Source: Actinomadura xylanilytica
GTDB taxonomy: Bacteria; Actinomycetota; Actinomycetes; Streptosporangiales; Streptosporangiaceae
Assembly: GCF_030283145.1 (NCBI RefSeq)
Contig: NZ_JASNWE010000002.1
Coordinates: forward strand, 1,054,001 to 1,118,000
Length of the DNA stretch: 64,000 nucleotides
Direction of reading: 5' to 3'
Part shown: positions 46,917-58,107 of the stretch, piece after piece
Numbering within the stretch: the first letter of the stretch is position 1
Layout: every line of letters starts with the position of its first letter
The notes under the pieces: generated by a model
Told to the model about the DNA's origin: nothing
The model's input: the letters and a program-made list of their open reading frames with translations, nothing else
The model's database searches: none
Program-made: the position numbers and the translations under genes

Positions 46917-47551
46917 TCATTCGCCGTCGCCGGCCGCGTCCCCGCCGTCCGCGTCCGGGCCGGGCTCGACCACCGCGACCCGGGCGGCCCGCAGGATCCG
47001 CTCGCCGATGCGGTAGCCGGGCTGGAGCACGTCGCCGACGCTCGTCTCGTCGACGTCCGGCGAGTAGCCGTGCATCAGCGCCTCGTGCACCGTCGGGTCG
47101 AAGGGCTCGCCCTTCTCGCCGTACTTCGCCAGGCCGAGCTTGCCGACCGCGGCCTCCAGCGCCTCGCCGACGGACTTGAAGCCGCCGGTGAGCTCGTCGT
47201 GGTCGCGGGCCCGGCCGATGTCGTCGAGCACGGGCAGCAGCTCGTTCAGCACGCTGCCGACCGCCTGCTCGCGGAGTGCGCCCCGGTCGCGGTCGACCCG
47301 CTTGCGGTAGTTGGCGTACTCGGCCTGGAGCCGTTGCAGGTCGGCGGTGCGCTCGGCGAGCTGCGCCTTGAGCGCGGCGGCCTCCTCGTCCGCGGGCGCC
47401 CCGGCCCCGGCCTCGGCCCCGGGGGCCGGCGTCTCCGCCTGGTCCCCGGAGCCCGCGGTCTCGCGGACCGCGTAGGTCTCGGGATCGATGCGCCGCTTGT
47501 CGCGGATCACCGGGCCCTCGCGCTCTTCGCCCTCGCCCTTGGGGGAGGTCG

Positions 47552-47555
<4 letters not shown>
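46917..47555 (-). CDS. grpE: nucleotide exchange factor GrpE
   Basis: 212 aa. A disordered acidic N-terminus (about 1-60), a long coiled coil (about 60-110: [25 protein letters not shown]) and the beta-wing domain (about 150-195: [37 protein letters not shown]). It releases ADP from DnaK. Its start overlaps the dnaK stop by four bases, so the two are translationally coupled. Confidence 0.96.
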
Positions 47556-49423
<1,868 letters not shown>

Positions 49424-49569
49424 GTCTCTCGTCCTCCGTCTTTTGGCTTCCCTGTATCGCGATACCGCGTCACGTCGCGCCGTACCGCCCCCCGGCGCGT
49501 CCCCCCAGGGTGCGGCCGGTTCAGTCTCTGTCGGCAAGGGTGCACCGGGTCGGCCGTCTTGTCAAATGA

Positions 49570-49590
49570 CTTGAGTCGACCCGACTCAAC
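49570..49590. promoter_or_regulatory. HAIR operator for HspR upstream of dnaK
   Basis: CTTGAGT (49570-49576), seven bases, ACTCAAC (49584-49590). The HspR consensus is CTTGAGT-N7-ACTCAAG; only the last base differs. No CIRCE element is seen, so control by HspR rather than HrcA is expected. Confidence 0.92.
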
Positions 49591-49618
49591 TTTGCTGCCG
49601 GTCTCTACAACAGGACGT

Positions 49619-49860
49619 ATGAGCGCCCTATTCCGGTTCCCGGCGCCCGCCGACCACCGGTAAGAAGGACCGCCGCCTTCACGGCGCTCTACGACACCCA
49701 CTACCGGCGCGTCTACGGCTGCGCCGCGAGCCGGGCCGGCCGGCAGGCGGCCGAGGAGGTGGCCAGCGAGACGTTCTGCGTCGTGTGGCGGCGGATGGCC
49801 GATTTGCCGGACGCCCCGCTGCCCTGGCTGTTCGGCATCGCCCGCTGGGCGGGCCGCCGC
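49619..49860 (+). pseudogene. remnant of an ECF sigma factor (region 2), frameshifted and truncated
   Basis: The ATG at 49619 (AGGA upstream) gives SALFRFPAPADHR and then a stop at 49661-49663. In the neighbouring frame, from 49672, the sequence reads as sigma region 2: FTALYDTHYRRVYGCAASRA, then EEVASETFCVVWRRM and LPWLFGIAR. After that the similarity ends at about 49850 and the thiolase gene begins 100 bp on. So a start, a frameshift and a lost 3' end (regions 3-4) are visible. The family call is from pattern. Confidence 0.7.
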
Positions 49861-49948
49861 GCGGGCTGGATGGAAGCCCGCGGTACGGGGCCTCGCGGGC
49901 ACCTCATAGCCTTCGGGTGCTGCCATCGTCCCCAGCTCAGGAGCCCTT

Positions 49949-51160
49949 ATGCGAGAAGCGGTGATCTGCGAACCGCTGCGTACCCCGATCGGCCGATTCG
50001 GCGGGGTGTTCAAGACCGTCTCGCCCGTCGAGCTGGCCGCCACCGCGATCCGGGCCCTCGTCGAGCGGACCGGGCTGCCGGGCGGCGCCGTCGACGAGGT
50101 GATCCTCGGCCAGTGCAACCCCAGCGCGGACGCCCCCGCCATCGGACGCGTCGCCGCGCTGGACGCGGGCCTGCCCGTCGAGGTCGGCGGCACTCAGATC
50201 GACCGGCGGTGCGGCTCGGGCCTCCAGGCCGTCCTGAACGCCGCGATGCAGGTCCAGACCGGTGTCAGCGAGGTGGTGATCGCGGGCGGCGCGGAGAGCA
50301 TGAGCAACGCGCCGTTCTACACCACCGAGGCGCGCTGGGGCGTCCGCGGCACGGGACTCGAGCTCCACGACGCGCTCGCGCGCGGGCGGGTGACCGCCGG
50401 AGGCGTCCACCACCCGGTCCCCGGCGGGATGCTGGAGACCGCCGAGAACCTCCGCCGCGAGTACGGCATCGGCCGCGAGGAGCAGGACGAGCTGGCCGTC
50501 CGCTCCCACCGGCTCGCCGTCGCCGCCCAGCGCGAGGGGCGCTTCGCCGACGAGATCGTCCCGGTGACGGTGCGGTCGCGTAAAGGCGACACGGTCGTCG
50601 ACACCGACGAGCACCCCCGCCCCGACACCACGCTGGAGGGGCTCGCCAGGCTGCGTCCCGTCCTCGGCCGGGACGACGACCAGGCCACCGTCACCGCGGG
50701 CAACGCCAGCGGCCAGAACGACGCCGCCGCCGTCTGCGTCGTCACCACCCCTGAGCGCGCCGCCGAACTGGGCCTGCGCCCCCTCGTCCGGCTGGTCTCC
50801 TGGGCGCTGGCCGGCGTCCCGCCCCGCACCATGGGCATCGGCCCCGTTCCCGCCACCGCCCGCGCGCTCGCGTCCGCCGGCCTCACCCTCGCCGATATCG
50901 ACCTCATCGAGCTGAACGAGGCGTTCGCCGCCCAGGCCATCGCGGTCACCCGCGAGTGGGACCTCAAGGCCGCCGACTGGGACCGGGTCAACGTCAACGG
51001 CTCCGGCATCTCCCTCGGCCATCCCGTGGGCGCGACCGGCGCGCGGATCCTGGCCACCCTCGCCCGCGAGATGCACCGCCGGGAGGCCCGCTACGGCCTG
51101 GAGACCATGTGCATCGGCGGCGGCCAGGGCCTCGCCGCGATCTTCGAACGCCTGGCCTGA
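49949..51160 (+). CDS. thiolase (acetyl-CoA acetyltransferase type)
   Basis: 403 aa. Complete catalytic set: nucleophilic Cys88 in DRRCGSGLQA, His in SLGHPVGATGARI, and the proton-relay Cys in MCIGGGQG; NEAFAAQ is also present. It condenses acyl-CoA with acetyl-CoA or cleaves 3-ketoacyl-CoA. No other beta-oxidation gene is adjacent, so the acyl chain is unknown. The ATG has GGAG seven bases... near CTCAGGAGCCC. A strong terminator follows at once. Confidence 0.95.
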   Translation: MREAVICEPLRTPIGRFGGVFKTVSPVELAATAIRALVERTGLPGGAVDEVILGQCNPSADAPAIGRVAALDAGLPVEVGGTQIDRRCGSGLQAVLNAAMQVQTGVSEVVIAGGAESMSNAPFYTTEARWGVRGTGLELHDALARGRVTAGGVHHPVPGGMLETAENLRREYGIGREEQDELAVRSHRLAVAAQREGRFADEIVPVTVRSRKGDTVVDTDEHPRPDTTLEGLARLRPVLGRDDDQATVTAGNASGQNDAAAVCVVTTPERAAELGLRPLVRLVSWALAGVPPRTMGIGPVPATARALASAGLTLADIDLIELNEAFAAQAIAVTREWDLKAADWDRVNVNGSGISLGHPVGATGARILATLAREMHRREARYGLETMCIGGGQGLAAIFERLA

Positions 51161-51161
51161 C

Positions 51162-51193
51162 CCGCCCGCTCCGGGCGCGCCCGGAGCGGGCGG
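51162..51193 (+). terminator. terminator after the thiolase gene
   Basis: CCGCCCGCTCCGGGC (51162-51176) pairs perfectly with GCCCGGAGCGGGCGG (51179-51193), beginning directly after the stop codon. Confidence 0.8.
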
Positions 51194-51324
51194 CCCGGTG
51201 GAATGTCGTGGTCCTGAGGACGGGGCGCCGTGCCGGGTCCGGCGATTCCCGCAGGTACGGGGATCGCGGCCCGTGCACGCCTGATCGTCGCGATGTCCGG
51301 GAGGCATCCCCGACGGCGGGTAAG

Positions 51325-51338
51325 CTACTGCCGAGTAG
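51325..51338. promoter_or_regulatory. short palindrome in the promoter region of the FeS oxidoreductase
   Basis: CTACT-GCCG-AGTAG, 5-bp arms, about 80 bp before the start. It has the look of a TetR- or GntR-type half-site pair of fatty-acid regulons; the binding protein is unknown. Confidence 0.35.
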
Positions 51339-51418
51339 TGTTCGGCCCCCGGTTGAAGCGCGTTCTGTCGCGAGCCTTACGCTGACAGCCATCGCCCGTA
51401 CCTCAGGAGGACGGAACA

Positions 51419-53566
51419 GTGTTCTGGCTCACTTTGATCATTGGGCTCGCCGGGACGGCGGTCGCCCTCGCGCTCGCCGGACGGCGGGTGCTCTTCCTGT
51501 GGAAGCTCTTCAAGGTCGGCCAGCCCGACCCTGAGCGGATCCTCCAGGTCAAGCGCGACCCCAAGGCCGACATCGAGGGCCAGGTCGTCGAGGTCATGGG
51601 GCAGCGCAAGCTGCTCAAGTGGACCCTCGCCGGCATGGCGCACTTCGCGGTCATGTGGGCGTTCATCCTGCTGGCCACCGTCTACCTTGAGGCCGCGGTC
51701 GCGCTGCTGTTCGGGCTCGACAAGCACATTCCGGGGCTCCAGACCTGGGGACCGATCGGGTTCGTCCAGGACACGATCGCGCTCGCCGCCACGCTCGGCC
51801 TGATCGTCTTCGCGGCGATCCGGTGGAAGAACTCGCCGGCCAGGCTCGACCGCGGCTCCCGGTTCAAGGGCTCGCACACCGGCGGCGCGTGGCTGATCCT
51901 CTTCATGATCTTCAACGTCGTCTGGACGATGTTCTTCTTCCGCGGCGTCGAGTGGGCCAGCGGCAACCTCGACTACGGCAAGGGCGCCTACTTCTCCTAC
52001 CTGGTCGGGCAGCTCTTCAAGGGGATGAGCCACGACACCCTCGAGGTGCTGGAGTCGGTCGGCCTGCTGCTGCACATCGGTGTGGCGCTGGTGTTCCTGG
52101 TCATCGTGGTCAACTCCAAGCACCTGCACATCTTCATCGCGCCGCTGAACGTCATGTTCAAGCGCCGGCCCGACGGCCTCGGCGCGGTGCAGCCGATGAT
52201 GAGCCAGGGCAAGCCCCTCGACTTCGAGGAGGCCGACCCGGACGAGGACACCTTCGGCCGCGGCAAGATCGAGGACTTCACCTGGAAGGGCCTCCTCGAC
52301 ATGGCCACCTGCACCGAGTGCGGGCGTTGCCAGTCGCAGTGCCCCGCCTGGAACACCGGCAAGCCGCTGTCGCCGAAGATGCTCGTCCTGGAGCTGCGCG
52401 ACCACGCGTTCGCCAAGGCGCCGTACATGCTCGCCTCCGAGGACGAGCGGGCGAAGTTCACCGACGAGCAGAAGGCCACCATGCAGGTGGACAGGGAGCT
52501 CGTCGGCGAGGACGGCGTCATCCACCCCGACGTGCTGTGGTCGTGCACCAACTGCGGCGCGTGCGTCGAGCAGTGCCCGGTCGACATCGAGCACATCGAC
52601 CACATCCTGGACATGCGCCGCTTCCAGGTCATGATCGAGTCGTCGTTCCCGTCCGAGGCGGGGGTGATGCTCAAGAACCTGGAGAACAAGGGCAACCCGT
52701 GGGGGATGTCGGAGACCAAGCGGCTCGACTGGACCCAGGAGCTCGACTTCGAGGTCGCCGTCGTCGAGGACACGATGCCCGAGGACACCGAGTACCTCTT
52801 CTGGGTCGGCTGCGCCGGCGCCCTCGAGGACCGCGCCAAGAAGACCACCAAGGCCGTCGCCGAGCTGCTGCACATCGCGGGCGTCAAGTTCGCCGTGCTC
52901 GGCCCGATGGAGGCGTGCACCGGCGACCCGGCCCGCCGGCTCGGCATGGAGTTCGTCTTCCAGATGCTCGGCCAGCAGAACGTCGAGACCCTGAACGAGG
53001 CGGGCGTCAAGAAGATCGTCGCGACCTGCCCGCACTGCTTCAACACCCTGGCCAACGAGTACCCGCAGATCGGCGGCCAGTACGAGGTCGTGCACCACAC
53101 CCAGCTGCTCGCGCACCTGGTCGAGGAGGGGAAGCTCACCCCGGTCGCCCCGATCGAGGAGAACATCACCTACCACGACCCCTGCTTCCTCGGCCGGCAC
53201 AACAAGGTCTACAAGCAGCCGCGCGACATCATGGCCACGGTGCCCGGCGTCAAGACCCAGGAGATGCACCGGCACAAGGACCGCGGCTTCTGCTGCGGCG
53301 CCGGCGGCGCGCGGATGTGGATGGAAGAGCGCATCGGCAAGCGGATCAACACCGAGCGCGTGGACGAGGCCCTGGAGACCAACCCCGACACCGTCTCCAC
53401 CGCCTGCCCGTTCTGCCTGGTGATGCTCGGCGACGCCATCAACGAGAAGAAGAACTCGGGCGAGGCCAAGGAGACGCTGGAGGTCGTGGACGTCTCGCAG
53501 CTCCTCATCCGCTCGATCAAGGGTGAGGGCACCGCACCGGAGAAGCAGCCGGTCGCCGCGGAATAG
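51419..53566 (+). CDS. membrane-bound (Fe-S) oxidoreductase with two CCG domains
   Basis: 715 aa. About five or six N-terminal membrane helices (to about 240) are followed by two 4Fe-4S motifs, CTECGRCQSQCP (C298-C308) and CTNCGACVEQCP (C376-C386), and two CCG domains of the HdrB/GlpC type (a TCPHC region and the GFCCGAGG box). Related proteins hand electrons to the quinone pool, often from electron-transfer flavoprotein or acyl-CoA dehydrogenases. The thiolase next door fits a lipid-oxidation role (inference). GTG start with AGGAGG eight bases upstream. Confidence 0.93.
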   Translation: MFWLTLIIGLAGTAVALALAGRRVLFLWKLFKVGQPDPERILQVKRDPKADIEGQVVEVMGQRKLLKWTLAGMAHFAVMWAFILLATVYLEAAVALLFGLDKHIPGLQTWGPIGFVQDTIALAATLGLIVFAAIRWKNSPARLDRGSRFKGSHTGGAWLILFMIFNVVWTMFFFRGVEWASGNLDYGKGAYFSYLVGQLFKGMSHDTLEVLESVGLLLHIGVALVFLVIVVNSKHLHIFIAPLNVMFKRRPDGLGAVQPMMSQGKPLDFEEADPDEDTFGRGKIEDFTWKGLLDMATCTECGRCQSQCPAWNTGKPLSPKMLVLELRDHAFAKAPYMLASEDERAKFTDEQKATMQVDRELVGEDGVIHPDVLWSCTNCGACVEQCPVDIEHIDHILDMRRFQVMIESSFPSEAGVMLKNLENKGNPWGMSETKRLDWTQELDFEVAVVEDTMPEDTEYLFWVGCAGALEDRAKKTTKAVAELLHIAGVKFAVLGPMEACTGDPARRLGMEFVFQMLGQQNVETLNEAGVKKIVATCPHCFNTLANEYPQIGGQYEVVHHTQLLAHLVEEGKLTPVAPIEENITYHDPCFLGRHNKVYKQPRDIMATVPGVKTQEMHRHKDRGFCCGAGGARMWMEERIGKRINTERVDEALETNPDTVSTACPFCLVMLGDAINEKKNSGEAKETLEVVDVSQLLIRSIKGEGTAPEKQPVAAE

Positions 53567-53576
53567 GCCGCCGCAG

Positions 53577-53613
53577 GGCCCCCGGCGCGACCACCACGGC
53601 CGCCCCGGGGGCC
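53577..53613 (+). terminator. terminator after the FeS oxidoreductase
   Basis: GGCCCCCGG (53577-53585) pairs with CCGGGGGCC (53605-53613), followed by TTCG. Confidence 0.65.
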
Positions 53614-53695
53614 TTCGCGTCCCCGTCGGCGTTCTATAGGCGTACATGGTGTCCCGTTGGGCAAGCGTTTCCCCGGTCCGGGATAGGACCGGACC

Positions 53696-54493
53696 ATGGC
53701 CGTGCTGCTGTCGCTCCTGGCGTTCCTGATGACGCTCGCCGGTGGTCTCGCGGCCATGCGCGTGCACGACCACCGGCATCTGGTGCTCGGCCTCGCCGGC
53801 GGGCTGATGCTCGGTGTCGTCGCGTTCGACCTGGTGCCCGAGTCACTGGAGATGTCCGGCCCGGGACCGCTGGGGGTGCCCGCGCCGATGATCGGCTTCG
53901 CCTGCGGCTTCCTGCTGCTGCACGTGGTGGAGCAGTCGGTGGCCATCCACCGGGGGCACGAGGGGGAGTACGCGCCGCACGTCCACGCGCACGGTCCCGC
54001 CGTGCCCCGTCCGCCGGCCGCCGGGGCCCAGGCAACCGGGGCCCAGGGAGCCGGGGCGGCGAAGGTGGGGCTGCTGGCCGCGTGCGCGCTGGTGGCGCAC
54101 AGCTTCATCGACGGGCTCAGCATCGGACTCGGCTTCCAGTCCGGGACCGAGGTCGGCGCGTTCGTGGCGCTCGCGGTGGTCACGCACGACTTCGCGGACG
54201 GCTTCAACACCTTCACCGCCGCCTCGCTGAACCGCGCCGGCCGGCGTCCGGCACTGGTGCTGCTGTTCGCGGACGCCCTCGCCCCGATCGCCGGGGCCGC
54301 GGCCACCCTGCTGATCAGCGTGCCCCGCTCGGTCCTCGGCCCGTATCTGGGGCTGTTCGCCGGGGTGCTGCTCTACCTGGCGGCGGCGGAGATCCTGCCC
54401 GAGGCGCACAGCGACCACCCCAGGATCCTGACGCTCTGCGCGACCGCGCTGGGCCTCGTCGTGGTCCTGCTGGGCGTCGGCCTGGCCGACTGA
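53696..54493 (+). CDS. ZIP-family divalent metal transporter
   Basis: 265 aa, about eight membrane helices with a His-rich cytosolic loop between helices 3 and 4 (HRGHEGEYAPHVHAHG). The metal path residues are visible in AHSFIDGLSIG (helix 4) and THDFADGFNTF (helix 5), matching the HxxxD/HxxxE pairs of ZIP proteins. It brings zinc or another divalent cation into the cytoplasm. The promoter region shows no obvious Zur box. It is closed by a perfect 15-bp hairpin. Confidence 0.9.
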   Translation: MAVLLSLLAFLMTLAGGLAAMRVHDHRHLVLGLAGGLMLGVVAFDLVPESLEMSGPGPLGVPAPMIGFACGFLLLHVVEQSVAIHRGHEGEYAPHVHAHGPAVPRPPAAGAQATGAQGAGAAKVGLLAACALVAHSFIDGLSIGLGFQSGTEVGAFVALAVVTHDFADGFNTFTAASLNRAGRRPALVLLFADALAPIAGAAATLLISVPRSVLGPYLGLFAGVLLYLAAAEILPEAHSDHPRILTLCATALGLVVVLLGVGLAD

Positions 54494-54526
54494 CGTCCCG
54501 GGAACGTCCGGAACGTCCGGGAACGG

Positions 54527-54560
54527 CAGAGGGCCGTCCGGTCGCCCGGACGGCCCTCTG
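54527..54560. terminator. strong terminator between the ZIP gene and proX
   Basis: CAGAGGGCCGTCCGG (54527-54541) pairs perfectly with CCGGACGGCCCTCTG (54546-54560) around TCGC. It serves the rightward ZIP gene and perhaps the leftward proX. Confidence 0.8.
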
Positions 54561-54655
54561 TCACCTTCGCGTCCCGCGGGACGGCCCTGGAGCGCGCTGG
54601 AGCGCCCCTGCCCGCCGTCCCGGGAACGGTCCCAGGACGTACCCGGGACGGGGAC

Positions 54656-55546
54656 TCAGCTGGTGAGCTGCTTGGCGTAGTCCCCGTTGGTCTTGATCCA
54701 CTCGTTCACGGCCTCGTCGGGCTTGCCCTTGAACTTGTTCTCCATCAAGTCCTCGAGGGGCCCGAGGTGCTCGTCGTCCATCCTGAACTTCTTCAGCCAG
54801 GCCGTGATCTCGGGCTGGTCCTCGCCGAAGCCCTTGCGCGCGATGGTGTTGACGCCGTCGGGCTTGCCCATCGCGCCCTTGGGGTCGGCCAGGTCGCGGA
54901 TCGGGAACTTGCTGTAGGCCCAGTGCGGACGCCACAGCGTGACGACGATGTCCTTCTTGGCGTCGGTGGCCTTCTTCAGCTCGGTGAGCATGGCCGCCGT
55001 GGACGAGGTGGTGACCTTGTACTCGTCCTTGATGTCGTAGGCGGGGAGCATCTCCTCCTGCGACACCCGGTAGAGGCCGGAGCTCTTCTCAATGCCGATG
55101 ATCTTGCCGTCGTAGCTGGAGCCCTTGCCCTTGAGGTCGGCCAGCGACTTCAGCGGCGAGTAATTCGGCACCGCGATGGTCAGCGGGGCCTTGTCGTACC
55201 AGACGCCGACCTTCTCGAGCTTGTCGCCGTACTTCTTCCAATAGTCCTCGTGCGTGCCGGGCAGCCAGGAGTCGAGGAACAGGTCCACGTCACCCTTGGA
55301 CATGCCGGTGTAGAGGGGGCCGGTGTCCAGCGTCTTGACGTCGACCGTGTAGCCCTTGTCGGTCAGGACCCGCTTCCACAGCGCGGTCGCGGCCTCGCCC
55401 TCGGCCCAGCCGGACACCATGCCGATCGTCAGCTTCTTGTCGTTCTTGCCGGAACCGGAGTCGTCGCCGCCACCGCAGGCCGCGGCGGAGAGGGTCAGCG
55501 ACAACGCCACGGTGGCCACGGCCACCTTCTTGAATGTCAGGCGCAT
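54656..55546 (-). CDS. proX: glycine betaine/proline ABC transporter, substrate-binding lipoprotein
   Basis: 296 aa. Signal peptide with lipobox SAAAC (Cys24), then a Gly/Asp/Ser linker and an OpuAC domain (LTIGMVSGWAEGEAATALW, DLFLDSWLPGTHEDYWKKY, VVTLWRPHWAYSK). The aromatic residues in SGWAEG, DSWLPG and WRPHW can form the cage that holds quaternary amines. Last gene of proV-proW-proX, 34 bp after proW. Confidence 0.95.
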   Translation of the reverse strand: MRLTFKKVAVATVALSLTLSAAACGGGDDSGSGKNDKKLTIGMVSGWAEGEAATALWKRVLTDKGYTVDVKTLDTGPLYTGMSKGDVDLFLDSWLPGTHEDYWKKYGDKLEKVGVWYDKAPLTIAVPNYSPLKSLADLKGKGSSYDGKIIGIEKSSGLYRVSQEEMLPAYDIKDEYKVTTSSTAAMLTELKKATDAKKDIVVTLWRPHWAYSKFPIRDLADPKGAMGKPDGVNTIARKGFGEDQPEITAWLKKFRMDDEHLGPLEDLMENKFKGKPDEAVNEWIKTNGDYAKQLTS

Positions 55547-55580
55547 ACTGCCTGTGTCCTTTCGTTGTATTTCGGGAGGT

Positions 55581-56597
55581 TCAACGGGGCGAGTCCGCCG
55601 CTGCCGTCGCGGACGCCTTCTCGGACGTCTTCGCGGGCACCTCGGCGGGGGTCTTCGCGCGCGGCTTCGTGGTCAGCTTGGTGGGGTCCACGGTGCGCCC
55701 GGAGGACATGTTGCTCGCGCCCCGCTGGAAGAGGGTGAGCCCCATGCCGCCGCCCTGGCCGAACGAGCCGGTCAGCCGGTCGAGGAAGATCGCCACCACG
55801 ACGACCGCGACGCCGCCTTCGAAGCCCTTGGGGATGTCGACCCGGTTGATGCCCTCCAGCACCTCGCCGCCGAGACCGTCGGCGCCGGCCATCCCCGCGA
55901 TGACGACCATCGACAGCGACAGCATGATGAGCTGGTTGATGCCGGTCATGATCGACGGCATCGCGAGCGGGATCTGGATGCGGGTCAGGATGCGGTTCGG
56001 CGGGGTGCCGAACGCGTGGCCCGCCTCCACCATCTCCTTGTCGACGCCGCGGATGCCGAGCTCGGTGAGCCGGACGCCGGGGGGCAGCGCGAAGATCACG
56101 GTCGCCACCACGCCCGGGACCACGCCGATGCTGAAGAAGAACACCGCCGGGATCAGATAGACGAACGGCGGCATCGTCTGCATGAGGTCCAGGATCGGAC
56201 GCAGGACGCGGCTCACCACGTTGCTCCGGGCGGCGGCGACGCCGAGCGGGAGCGCGATCACCACCGCCACCACCGCCGCGACCAGCACCATCGCCAGCGT
56301 GTCCATCGCCGGCTGCCACAGCTCCATGTTGTCGATCAGGCCGAAACCGAGCAGCGTGAACAGCCCGAGCTTCCAGCCGGCCAGCAGCAGCGCCAGCGCG
56401 GTGAAGATCAGGATCAGCACCCAGGTGGGCGGAGCGGTCAGCCAGGTGGTGAGGTGCTCGACGGTGAACGTCACCGCGGAGCTGATCCCGTCGAAGAGCA
56501 CGCCCAGGTTGTCGGTCATCCAGCCGACCAGGCTGTCGAACCAGTCACCGACCGGCACGCGGGGCACACCGGAGGCGATCACGTCATTCTGCGTCAA
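55581..56597 (-). CDS. proW: glycine betaine/proline ABC transporter, permease
   Basis: 338 aa, about six to seven membrane helices. It shows the permease signature region VELGIRGVDKEMVEAGHAFG with the EAA loop (EMVEAGHAFGTPPNRIL) that docks on the ATPase. The C-terminus carries a charged tail with TKPRAKTPAEVPAK. TTG start with GGAGGG eight bases upstream; it overlaps the proV stop by 14 bp. Confidence 0.95.
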   Translation of the reverse strand: MTQNDVIASGVPRVPVGDWFDSLVGWMTDNLGVLFDGISSAVTFTVEHLTTWLTAPPTWVLILIFTALALLLAGWKLGLFTLLGFGLIDNMELWQPAMDTLAMVLVAAVVAVVIALPLGVAAARSNVVSRVLRPILDLMQTMPPFVYLIPAVFFFSIGVVPGVVATVIFALPPGVRLTELGIRGVDKEMVEAGHAFGTPPNRILTRIQIPLAMPSIMTGINQLIMLSLSMVVIAGMAGADGLGGEVLEGINRVDIPKGFEGGVAVVVVAIFLDRLTGSFGQGGGMGLTLFQRGASNMSSGRTVDPTKLTTKPRAKTPAEVPAKTSEKASATAAADSPR

Positions 56598-57849
56598 CGG
56601 TGCTGCCCTCCTTCGTCAGTTCGAGATCGGGGGTGCCCGCGGGCTCCTCCGTGACCTCCACCACATGAGTGTTGATCGCGCCCAGCGCGGCCAGCAGCGT
56701 GACCCGGGGGATCACGCCGAGCAGGGTCCCGTCCTCGTCCGTGACCGGAACCGGGAGATCGCTCTCGGCGCAGCGGGCAAACAGCTCGGCCACGGAGGTG
56801 TCGGGCGCCACCGGGTCCAGGTCCTCGGGGTCGAGCAGTGAGTCGAGCGACTGCACCCCGTCGGTGACGGCGTCGGCGACGGCCGTGGCCTTCACCTTCC
56901 CGACCAGCCTGCGCTCCCGGGTCAGCACGAACGCCGCGGAGGTCTGGTGCTCGCGCATGGTGCGCAGCGCGGTCCGCGGGCCGCTGCTGGCGGGCACGGT
57001 GACCAGGGGCTTCTCCATCACCGACGCGGCGGTCAGCACCCTGGTACGGTCCACATCGGCGACGAACTGCGCGACGTAGTCGTTCGCGGGGTCGGTGAGG
57101 ATCTCCTCGGCCGTGCCGATCTGCACGATCCGGCCGTCGCGCATGACCGCGATGCGGTCCCCGATGCGCATGGCCTCGTTCAGGTCGTGGGTGATGAACA
57201 CGATCGTCCGGTTTAGCCGGCGTTGCAGGTCGATCAGCAGATCCTGCACCTCGCGCCTGATCAGGGGGTCGAGCGCGCTGAACGCCTCGTCCATCAGGAT
57301 GATGTCGGTCCCGGCGGCCAGGGCGCGGGCGAGCCCGACGCGCTGCTGCATGCCGCCCGAGAGCTGGCCGGGGACCTTGTCCTCCCAGCCGTCGAGGCCG
57401 ACCAGGCCCAGGAACTCCCGGGCGGTCTCCTCTCGTTCTGCCTTGGCGACGCCGCGGACTTCGAGGCCGTACGCCGCGTTGGCCAGAACGGTGCGATGGG
57501 GGAAGAGGGCGAAGTGCTGGAAGACCATGCTGACCTTGTTCTGCCGCAAGGTCCGCAGTGCTTTGGGCGACATCTTCGCGATGTCCTCGCCGTCGATCTC
57601 GACGCTGCCCGAGGTGAGCTCCAGGAGCCCGTTCAACATCCGGATCAGGGTCGATTTGCCCGAGCCGGACAGGCCCATGACCACGAAGATCTCGCCCTGC
57701 TCGACCTCGAAGGTCGCGTCCACCACCGCCGGTGTGACGCCGAGGGCGCGGATCTCCTCAGGATCCGAGCCCGCCTTGAGTTTTCGTTGCGCCTCGGCCG
57801 CCTTCCGGCCGAACAACTTGGTGACGCTTTCCGCGCGGAGTATGGACAC
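56584..57849 (-). CDS. proV: glycine betaine/proline ABC transporter, ATPase with CBS domains
   Basis: 421 aa from a GTG with AAAGGAG five bases upstream (an in-frame ATG lies nine codons earlier). ABC domain: Walker A GLSGSGKST, signature LSGGMQQRVGLARAL, Walker B ILMDEAFSALD. Two CBS domains follow (about 280-400), the ionic-strength sensor of OpuA/ProV transporters. It drives osmoprotectant uptake. First gene of the operon; the 257-bp gap upstream should carry the osmotic promoter. Confidence 0.95.
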   Translation of the reverse strand: MSILRAESVTKLFGRKAAEAQRKLKAGSDPEEIRALGVTPAVVDATFEVEQGEIFVVMGLSGSGKSTLIRMLNGLLELTSGSVEIDGEDIAKMSPKALRTLRQNKVSMVFQHFALFPHRTVLANAAYGLEVRGVAKAEREETAREFLGLVGLDGWEDKVPGQLSGGMQQRVGLARALAAGTDIILMDEAFSALDPLIRREVQDLLIDLQRRLNRTIVFITHDLNEAMRIGDRIAVMRDGRIVQIGTAEEILTDPANDYVAQFVADVDRTRVLTAASVMEKPLVTVPASSGPRTALRTMREHQTSAAFVLTRERRLVGKVKATAVADAVTDGVQSLDSLLDPEDLDPVAPDTSVAELFARCAESDLPVPVTDEDGTLLGVIPRVTLLAALGAINTHVVEVTEEPAGTPDLELTKEGSTVDAE

Positions 57850-58107
57850 GATCTCCTTTCGTGTTCCCACGGGCATCCGAAGTGGACGCCGGCCCCCGGC
57901 GGTCCGGGGGTGCGCGGAAACTTTGTGAGCGCGCTTATCCGTGCACGGCGCCCGAGGAGATGTGGCTCACGTTAAGAAGCTGTCAACCGGACGCCAACGC
58001 TGTGCGTCGACCGAAACTACCCGTCCCGAGAAGATGTTTCATCTTTTGGTGATCTGCGTCACATTTGCCCACGGTGACCTGCCCTCCCGTTCTCCCGGAC
58101 GAATCGA

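Noticed and set aside
49424..49569. CIRCE element near dnaK
   Set aside because: No TTAGCACTC-N9-GAGTGCTAA is present; control fits HspR/HAIR only.
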